A stretch of 6,246 nt of DNA from Verrucomicrobiia bacterium (GTDB lineage: Bacteria > Verrucomicrobiota > Verrucomicrobiia > CAIQCK01): assembly GCA_026417675.1 (NCBI GenBank), contig JAOACV010000172.1:1-6246 (forward strand), written 5' to 3'. Of the stretch, positions 1 through 4,867 are shown piece by piece. Within the stretch, counting starts at the first letter, position 1. Each line of letters opens with the position of its first letter. A program made the position numbers and the translations under genes. The notes below the pieces were generated by a model, which ran no database searches, was not told the origin of the DNA, and was given only the letters and a program-made list of their open reading frames with translations.

Positions 1-914
1 CGCTGGCGGCGACCGCGCGGACGCCTGAGGCGACAGCGGCTGAACAGGCCGCCAAGCCGGAGGCCAAAGAGAAGGTGCCACAGGCCAAGCTCGGCAAGCT
101 GACGATGGGCCGATTGCTGCTGGGCGGCAACCTGCTGACGCACTTTACCCACAGCCGCGACCTCAAATACGTCTATGCGCTCACCAAGCACTACAACACC
201 AAGGAGAAGATCTTCGAGACGATGCAAATCGCCGAGGCGCACGGCGTCAACGCGCTGGTCATTCACACCGCGCCGGGCGTGCTGGACATGATGAAGGAAT
301 ACCGCAAGCAACGCGGCGGCAAGATGCAGTGGGTCATTTGCCCCACCGCGCCGATGGAGCCGGGCTTGGAGGCGTTCTCGAACCAAATCCAGACGATGGT
401 GGACGACGGCACCGACGCCATTTACATCTGGGGCGTGCGCTCGGATGCGCTCGTGGCGCAGGGGAAAGTGGACCTGATTGCCAAGGCGGTGGACATCGTC
501 AAGGCCCACAACGTGATGTGCGGCGTCGGCGCGCACGACCTGCGCGTGATCCAGGAGTGCGAAAAGCTGAAAGTGGCGGCGGATTTTTACATCAAGACGC
601 TACATCATCACAACTACCCCTCGGGGCCGAAGCCGGAGCAACTCACCAAGCCCTACAGCGAGCATCCCGGTTACTGGTGCAGCCATCCGAAGGAAACCAT
701 CGAATTCATGCAGACGGTGGAGAAACCATGGATCGCGTTCAAAGTGATGGCCGCGGGCGCCATCCCGCCCGCGAGCGCGTTCCGCTACGCCATCGAAGGC
801 GGCGCGGACTTCATGCTGGCGGGGATGTTTGATTTCGAGATCGCCGAGGACGTGCGCATCTTCAATCAGTTGATGGCGAGCAAGCCGAAACGCAACCGCC
901 CGTGGCGGGCGTGA
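1..914 (+). CDS. Uncharacterised TIM-barrel protein, 5' end missing
   Basis: The frame is open to the left edge (first complete codon at position 3), so the start lies outside the window. A GTG at 75 could be read as a start, but the in-frame Ala/Glu/Lys-rich stretch before it looks like a linker after an export signal, so I treat the gene as 5'-partial. Counting from the GTG at 75, eight hydrophobic strands occur at the spacing of a (beta/alpha)8 barrel: MGRLLLGGN (11-19), NALVIHTAP (59-67), MQWVICPTA (84-92), AIYIWG (115-120), MCGVGAH (148-154), FYIKTLHHH (171-179), WIAFKVMAAGAI (219-230) and DFMLAGMFDF (245-254). The His cluster after strand 6 and the GAIPP and GMFDF loops after strands 7 and 8 sit at the C-terminal barrel rim, where active sites lie. 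The opening resembles aldo/keto-reductase or aldolase-like barrels, but I do not recognise a characterised family. Substrate and reaction are unknown. A sugar-related role is only suggested by the neighbouring DUF1080 gene. Confidence 0.85.
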   Translation, partial: LAATARTPEATAAEQAAKPEAKEKVPQAKLGKLTMGRLLLGGNLLTHFTHSRDLKYVYALTKHYNTKEKIFETMQIAEAHGVNALVIHTAPGVLDMMKEYRKQRGGKMQWVICPTAPMEPGLEAFSNQIQTMVDDGTDAIYIWGVRSDALVAQGKVDLIAKAVDIVKAHNVMCGVGAHDLRVIQECEKLKVAADFYIKTLHHHNYPSGPKPEQLTKPYSEHPGYWCSHPKETIEFMQTVEKPWIAFKVMAAGAIPPASAFRYAIEGGADFMLAGMFDFEIAEDVRIFNQLMASKPKRNRPWRA

Positions 915-955
915 TGTGACGCGGGAGAGGTGTAACCGAACGAAGAAAAGCACAA

Positions 956-992
956 TGGCAAAATCATGGAGGGCCCAATCGTGATTTTGCCA
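956..992. repeat. 11-bp perfect inverted repeat (stem-loop or operator)
   Basis: TGGCAAAATCA (956-966) is followed by its exact reverse complement TGATTTTGCCA (982-992), with a 15-base centre that itself contains GGGCCC. The arms are AT-rich against GC-rich surroundings. The repeat lies 41 bases after the TIM-barrel stop codon and 37 bases before the DUF1080 start. No T-run follows the right arm, so it does not look like a standard intrinsic terminator for the upstream gene. It could be a weak terminator, an mRNA 3'-end hairpin, a 5'-leader structure or a protein-binding site for the downstream gene. Confidence 0.55.
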
Positions 993-1018
993 GAGGCCGT
1001 GACGTAGGATCAACCAAC

Positions 1019-1023
1019 AGGAG
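1019..1023 (+). promoter_or_regulatory. Ribosome binding site of the DUF1080 gene
   Basis: AGGAG lies six bases before the ATG at 1030 and fixes that start. It is one of only two convincing Shine-Dalgarno sequences before the main genes in this window. Confidence 0.75.
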
Positions 1024-1029
1024 AAACGA

Positions 1030-1821
1030 ATGAAGAGAGTGTTCTGGAGTGGAGTAGCGGTCGCGGCGATGGCCGCGGCGATGATCGTGAGAGCTGATGA
1101 CGCGGGGTTTGTGTCGTTGTTTAACGGCAAGGACCTCAGCGGATGGGAAGGCGAGCCGGACTACTGGTCGGTGGAAGACGGCGTGATCGTCGGCCGCACC
1201 ACCGTCGAGAAGAAGGTGCCGTTCAACAAGTTCATCATCTGGCGGGGCGGCACGGTGAAGAACTTCGAGTTGCGGGTGGTGCTCAAGCAGGCCGGCAACA
1301 ATTCCGGCATCCAGTATCGCAGCCGCGAGCTAAAGGAGGTCGGGCCGTTCTCGGTCGGCGGCTACCAGTGCGACGTCCACCCCAGCCCGGCCTACAACGG
1401 GATGCTTTACGAGGAGCGCGGCCGGGGCATCGTCTGTCAAAACGGCCAGAAGGTCATCGTGGACGACAAGGGCAACAAGTGGATCGTCAGCGAAACGGCG
1501 CCTGTGGAGGCCAAGAACGACGAGTGGCACGAGTTCACCATCATCGCACAAGGCAACCATTTGATTCACAAGATTGATGGCAAGACGGTCATGGAACTGT
1601 ATGACCACGATGCGGCCAAGCGCGCGCTGGAAGGCATCCTGGCGATTCAACTCCACGGCGGACCGCCGATGACGGTGCAGGTCAAGAGCGTGCGCCTCAA
1701 AACACTGCCCGACGGCGGCCTCGTCAGCCTCGCCGACACCCCGATTCCAGGGAACGCAAAGAAGGTCGAGCCGCCAAAGCCGCGTGCGAAGAAAGGCGCC
1801 GGCAAGAAGCCGGTGAGGTAA
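1030..1821 (+). CDS. Secreted DUF1080 / 3-keto-disaccharide hydrolase family protein
   Basis: The 263-residue product starts with a Sec-type signal peptide: basic MKR, a hydrophobic Ala/Val/Met core to about residue 20, and likely cleavage after Ala22 (VRA|DD). The mature part has the hallmarks of DUF1080 (Pfam 3keto-disac_hyd), a concanavalin/LamG-like beta-sandwich: SLFNGKDLSGW (29-39), WSVEDGVIVG (46-55), NSGIQYRS (91-98), GYQCDV (111-116), EWHEFTIIAQGN (165-176), and the closing IQLHGGPPMTVQVKSVRLK (206-224). Members are abundant in Planctomycetota and Verrucomicrobiota, and some have been linked to hydrolysis of 3-keto-glycosides. The true substrate here is unknown, and a purely carbohydrate-binding role is possible. 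After the domain, residues 244-263 form a Lys/Arg/Pro-rich tail, which is unusual for the fold. The protein probably acts in the periplasm. The upstream gap of 115 bases leaves open whether it has its own promoter. Confidence 0.93.
   Translation: MKRVFWSGVAVAAMAAAMIVRADDAGFVSLFNGKDLSGWEGEPDYWSVEDGVIVGRTTVEKKVPFNKFIIWRGGTVKNFELRVVLKQAGNNSGIQYRSRELKEVGPFSVGGYQCDVHPSPAYNGMLYEERGRGIVCQNGQKVIVDDKGNKWIVSETAPVEAKNDEWHEFTIIAQGNHLIHKIDGKTVMELYDHDAAKRALEGILAIQLHGGPPMTVQVKSVRLKTLPDGGLVSLADTPIPGNAKKVEPPKPRAKKGAGKKPVR
1797..1815 (+). other. Short GC-rich hairpin at the 3' end of the DUF1080 gene
   Basis: CCGGC (1799-1803) and GCCGG (1809-1813) pair around the loop AAGAA, and one G-T wobble and one C-G pair extend the stem to seven pairs. 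It ends six bases before the TAA codon. No T-run follows, so a terminator role is doubtful. It may simply reflect Gly-Lys-Lys-Pro coding. Confidence 0.25.
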
Positions 1822-1953
1822 CGCTTTCATGCGCGCCGACACACGCGGTGGCCTTGGCCCGATCGAACCCATAAGGCCCCCACGGGTCTCTGAACCGGCA
1901 GCGCGGAATGAGCGGTCCTGAATGCGGTGCCGCGACAATCAACAACACTCATT
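1822..1953. other. 132-base gap; short uncertain reading frame, no clear promoter
   Basis: No convincing promoter, terminator or RNA gene is visible here. A 30-codon frame runs from ATG 1829 to TGA 1921 on the + strand, with only a weak GAGG (1815-1818) ten bases upstream. Its product is Arg/Pro-rich and begins MRADTRGGLGPIEPIRP. It could be noise or part of a dispersed intergenic repeat, since spacers in this bacterial group can carry such elements, but nothing inside the window repeats it. The next gene's start (1954) has no Shine-Dalgarno. Confidence 0.4.
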
Positions 1954-2949
1954 ATGAAGCCCGGAACCTATCTCCTCTGGTTGCCTGCGATCTGGCTCTG
2001 TGTCGGCGTTCGCGCCATGGCCGCTCAACCCATTGTTCCAGACCCCACCATCGCGAGCGCGTTGCCGGCGAAACTGGCGTTTGTGCCGCTTGCCGGCGAA
2101 CAATATCAGTTCAATACCGGCGCCCTGCGCGGCGTCATGCGGCAGGGAGGCAAGGGCCACGGCCCGGTGCCGGTCTTCGACGTGGCGACGGGCAGGTCCT
2201 TGTCGCGAAGTGTCGGCTGGCTGTCGCCGTATCGGCTGCTGGCAACGGATGCGCGGTTCGGCAAGGCAATCTGGGAGTGGGCCAGCACATCGAAACTGTT
2301 GCCTGACGGCGCGCTGAAGGTTCACTGGACCGCTGACGATGCGCACCCGATGGACCTAACGGCTGTCTATCGTTGGGCGGCGCCGGATACGCTGGACCTG
2401 ACGACGACGGTCACGCCGAAACGCGATTTGCAACGGTTCGAGTTGTTCATCGGCTCGTATTTCGACAACTTCGCCAACGCGTTCGTCTATGCGCGGGAGA
2501 GCGTCAAGGCCAAAGCGTCGTTTCTGGCCGCGAACGCGGCTGACGGCCACTGGCAGATGTTCCCGCGCGACGACGCGGCGGCGCAAATGATCAAGGACGG
2601 CCGCTGGAAGTATCCGCCGAATCCGGTGGAATGGGCGATTCGACCCCGCATGGCGCTGCCGCTGGGACTGCGGCGCGACGCCGAGGGCGGTTTCACGGCG
2701 CTTGTGATGGCGCCCAAGGAGGATTGTTTCGCTGTCGGCACGCCTTACAGCGGTGAGAAACATTTTTCGCTCTATCTCTGCACGATCGGCCGCGATGTCA
2801 AAGCAGGCGAGAGGACAACCGTGCGAGCGCGGCTGGTCGTCGGTCAAAACATCACCGACTCGAAGGCCGTGGAGCTTTACCAGGCGTTCGTAAGGTCGCT
2901 GGTCAAGTCGAAGAGACCGGCCAAGCAGCGCCCTACTGACCGCCGATGA
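1954..2949 (+). CDS. Exported protein of unknown function, beta-rich
   Basis: I chose ATG 1954 (331 residues) over the upstream in-frame GTG 1927 because translation from 1954 begins directly with a Sec signal peptide: MKPG, a hydrophobic core to about residue 19, and likely cleavage after Ala23 (AMA|AQP). The nine extra residues from 1927 would only displace it. Neither start has a good Shine-Dalgarno. The mature protein alternates short hydrophobic and polar stretches typical of a beta-sandwich. It includes VPVFDVATG, WLSPYRLL, LTAVYRW and LDLTTTVTPKRDLQRFELF, followed by Tyr/Phe-rich GSYFDNFANAFVY. This layout recalls the galactose-mutarotase/carbohydrate-binding superfamily, but I see no clear catalytic His/Glu pair and do not recognise a named family. 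The C-terminal tail is basic (KSKRPAKQRPTDRR). It follows the DUF1080 gene on the same strand, so a shared periplasmic saccharide role is plausible but unproven. The last 17 bases overlap the convergent minus-strand frame described separately. Confidence 0.85.
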   Translation: MKPGTYLLWLPAIWLCVGVRAMAAQPIVPDPTIASALPAKLAFVPLAGEQYQFNTGALRGVMRQGGKGHGPVPVFDVATGRSLSRSVGWLSPYRLLATDARFGKAIWEWASTSKLLPDGALKVHWTADDAHPMDLTAVYRWAAPDTLDLTTTVTPKRDLQRFELFIGSYFDNFANAFVYARESVKAKASFLAANAADGHWQMFPRDDAAAQMIKDGRWKYPPNPVEWAIRPRMALPLGLRRDAEGGFTALVMAPKEDCFAVGTPYSGEKHFSLYLCTIGRDVKAGERTTVRARLVVGQNITDSKAVELYQAFVRSLVKSKRPAKQRPTDRR

Positions 2950-3157
2950 TCTCCGGCGGGTCGTGCGGCGACTCGCAGCCGTTGTGGGCGGCCATCTCGC
3001 GAAGTGTCGGGCTCTCGGCGGCCTTGATTCCCTCTGTAGCAAGCCGGGCCGGTGCTTGCCGCCATCACTGCTCAGTCCAGTTCCTTGGCATCGCGATTGG
3101 AGGTTTCGCGCCCCACTGACGATTCGAGAACACCGGCGGAGGAGTTTCTGCGGGCAT
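2933..3157 (-). pseudogene. Possible small minus-strand gene interrupted by an in-frame TGA
   Basis: Reading the minus strand from the ATG at 3157 gives 74 codons ending in TAG (2935-2933), interrupted once by TGA at codon 31 (3067-3065). GGAG (3168-3165) lies seven bases before the ATG. The translation starts MPAETPPPVFSNRQWG and reaches NWTEQ before the TGA. After it comes WRQAPARLATEG, then IKAAESPTLREM, ending SPHDPPEIIGGQ. The second half has almost only G or C in third positions and a normal residue mix, unlike the Arg-rich translations of the other frames here. No usable start follows the TGA except Met55, which would leave 20 residues. One C-to-T change in a CGA (Arg) codon would create the stop, so a recently decayed gene is the simplest reading. 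Recoding of UGA (for example selenocysteine) or a sequencing error are alternatives. I do not recognise the product. It could also be chance. Confidence 0.35.
2938..2962. terminator. Possible hairpin at the end of the exported-protein gene
   Basis: GACCGCCG (2938-2945) pairs with CGGCGGGTC (2954-2962) as eight base pairs with one bulged G (2958). The eight-base loop contains the TGA stop codon of the exported-protein gene. The structure lies between two convergent frames, where a bidirectional terminator would be expected. It has no T-run on either strand, so it is at best a non-canonical terminator. Confidence 0.3.
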
Positions 3158-3164
3158 GAAGCCA

Positions 3165-3168
3165 CTCC
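3165..3168 (-). promoter_or_regulatory. Ribosome binding site of the small minus-strand frame
   Basis: GGAG on the minus strand (CTCC on +) sits seven bases upstream of the ATG at 3157-3155. This is ideal spacing and part of the case that the interrupted frame was a real gene. Confidence 0.35.
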
Positions 3169-3223
3169 ATTTGCTATCTTTGCGGCGATGAAACCGCAGC
3201 TTTGTGAAACGGGTTATGGACCG

Positions 3224-4864
3224 ATGAGACGGAGCGACTCAGGAGGCTTTTGGAGGCGCCGACGCGAGGAGGCGAATCCCGCGGAATCATCTTCACACGG
3301 CGCATCCTTCCGGCTGAGGGCCGTTTTGGCGTCAGTTCTTGCTGGTCTGGCCCTGCTGGCCTGCAGCGATCGAACGGACACGAAACCCTCCGACAAGGCC
3401 GCTTCACAGACCCCGACCTTCCAGCGTGTGCGACAGCCGGCGGTGGCGGGCGCGTTTTACGACGCCGACCCGGTGAGCCTCTCGAAGACGATTGACCAGT
3501 TCTTCGCGGCGGTCAAAGCCGAGCCGGTCGGCAATTTGGTGGGGCTGATCTGTCCGCATGCCGGCTACGTGTATTCCGGGCTAACGGCGGCACACGGCTA
3601 CAAGCAACTCATCGGCGGCGATTTTCGCACTGTCATCCTCATGGCCGCCAGCCACACCGCCTCGTTCGCTGGCGTGTCGGTGGGCGATTTCGACGCGTAT
3701 CGCACGCCGCTTGGCTTGGTGCCGATTTCCGAAAAGTCGAAGGCGCTTGGAAGCATGCCGCCGTTTGTGATGGAGCCGCGGTTCGTGGCGCGCCGACCGG
3801 ATGGAACCGTCGGTGAGGCCACGCCGGAGACGTTTGAGCATTCGGGCGAGGTGCAGGTGCCGTTCTTGCAAAAGACATTGAAGGACTTCAAACTGGTCTC
3901 GCTGGTCTTTGGACAGGCCGACCCCGCGCAAGCCGCGCAAGCGATAGCGACGCAGCTCGACGACAAGACGTTGCTGATCGCCAGCACCGACCTCAGCCAT
4001 TACCATCCCTACGACGAGGCCAACGCGATGGACAAGCATTGCATCGAGGCGATCTGCAACCTGGACCTCGACGGCATCGGCCAGGACTCCGCCTGCGGCC
4101 GGCTGCCGGTGCTGACGCTGATGCACCTGGCGAAGACCTACGGCTGGAAAACCAAGCTGCTCGACCATCGCAACAGCGGGGACACCGCCGGCGGCAAGGA
4201 CAGGGTGGTGGGTTACGCGGCCATCGCATTCTACGCGACCGAATCCTCCAGAAAGCTGCCCGTTGCGTCAGCGGCGCCTGCGCGCGAGCAACCGGCCTTC
4301 ACGCGCGAGGAGCGGAGAATCCTGTTGGAGCTGGCGCGACGCTCCGTCAACGAAGTGGTGACGAAAGGCCGGCTGCCGACGGTGGACGGTTCCGGTTTTC
4401 CCAGGAAACTGTTGGAGCCAAAAGGCTGCTTCGTCACACTGACCAAGAACGGCCAGTTGCGCGGCTGCATCGGCAACATCCTGCCCCATGCGCCCCCCTG
4501 CCAGGCGATCATGGAAAACAGTCAAAGCTCCGCCACGCGCGACACGCGCTTCCCGCCGGTGCAGCCGGACGAGCTGAAGGCAATCGAGATCGAGATCAGC
4601 GTGCTGACCGTGCCGCAACTGCTGCCGTTCAGTTCGCCGGAGGACCTGCTGAATAAGTTGCATCCTCACAAGGACGGCGTGGTGCTGCAGATTGCCGGCC
4701 GCGGCGCGACCTATCTGCCGCAGGTGTGGGAGCAGATTCCCGACAAGGTGATGTTCCTCAGTTCGCTCTCGCAGAAAGCCGGCTGCCCGCCCGACGCCTG
4801 GCGCGGCCCCGGCACAACCGTTCACATCTACCACGTCGAGCACTTCAAGGAATCGGAGCTGTAA
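3224..4864 (+). CDS. Predicted lipoprotein fusing MEMO-like and AMMECR1 domains (AmmeMemoRadiSam proteins B and A)
   Basis: From ATG 3224 the product has 546 residues. A basic N-terminal stretch of about 30 residues leads to a hydrophobic segment (LRAVLASVLAGLALLAC) with a lipobox whose Cys is residue 47, suggesting a lipid-anchored envelope protein. Residues about 66-340 are a MEMO domain (Pfam Memo), related in fold to LigB class III extradiol dioxygenases. The expected metal-site positions are present: PHAGY (His112), ASH (His144), DLSHYH (Asp256, His259, His261) and CGR (Cys291). Residues about 359-538 are an AMMECR1 domain with its signature LRGCIG (412-417). Separate or fused A and B proteins with a radical SAM enzyme make up the AmmeMemoRadiSam system. 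That enzyme is not in this window, and I assign no reaction. An open frame continues upstream to GTG 2963, but that translation looks non-coding. ATG 3188 (558 residues) is the main alternative start. No Shine-Dalgarno precedes either ATG. The gene is followed after three bases by the membrane synthase-like gene. Confidence 0.92.
   Translation: MRRSDSGGFWRRRREEANPAESSSHGASFRLRAVLASVLAGLALLACSDRTDTKPSDKAASQTPTFQRVRQPAVAGAFYDADPVSLSKTIDQFFAAVKAEPVGNLVGLICPHAGYVYSGLTAAHGYKQLIGGDFRTVILMAASHTASFAGVSVGDFDAYRTPLGLVPISEKSKALGSMPPFVMEPRFVARRPDGTVGEATPETFEHSGEVQVPFLQKTLKDFKLVSLVFGQADPAQAAQAIATQLDDKTLLIASTDLSHYHPYDEANAMDKHCIEAICNLDLDGIGQDSACGRLPVLTLMHLAKTYGWKTKLLDHRNSGDTAGGKDRVVGYAAIAFYATESSRKLPVASAAPAREQPAFTREERRILLELARRSVNEVVTKGRLPTVDGSGFPRKLLEPKGCFVTLTKNGQLRGCIGNILPHAPPCQAIMENSQSSATRDTRFPPVQPDELKAIEIEISVLTVPQLLPFSSPEDLLNKLHPHKDGVVLQIAGRGATYLPQVWEQIPDKVMFLSSLSQKAGCPPDAWRGPGTTVHIYHVEHFKESEL
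4855..4858 (+). promoter_or_regulatory. Ribosome binding site of the membrane synthase-like gene
   Basis: GGAG inside the last codons of the MEMO-AMMECR1 gene lies nine bases before the ATG at 4868. With a TAA-CTC-ATG junction it supports this start and suggests translational coupling of the two genes. Confidence 0.65.
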
Positions 4865-4867
4865 CTC

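Noticed and set aside
2356..3165. 269-codon minus-strand frame over the exported-protein gene and the following gap
   Set aside because: The translation is Arg-rich without recognisable motifs and overlaps a signal-peptide-bearing gene. In the gap, the different minus-strand frame ending at 2933 looks far more protein-like.
3156..3191. 11-codon + strand frame (MKPLHLLSLRR) as a leader peptide for the MEMO gene, overlapping ATG 3188
   Set aside because: The AGGAG at 3140-3144 is 11 bases away, the peptide has no attenuation-type codon run, and no terminator hairpin alternatives are visible. Too little to support a leader.
2963..3223. N-terminal extension of the MEMO-AMMECR1 gene to GTG 2963
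   Set aside because: The 87 extra residues are Arg/Cys/Leu-rich with no domain character, and they would bury the lipoprotein signal about 130 residues from the N-terminus.
3250..3495. 81-codon + strand frame from TTG 3250 just after an AGGAGG motif
   Set aside because: The spacing to the TTG is only three bases, and the frame runs out of phase through the lipoprotein signal and the start of the MEMO domain, giving a Gly/Arg-rich translation.
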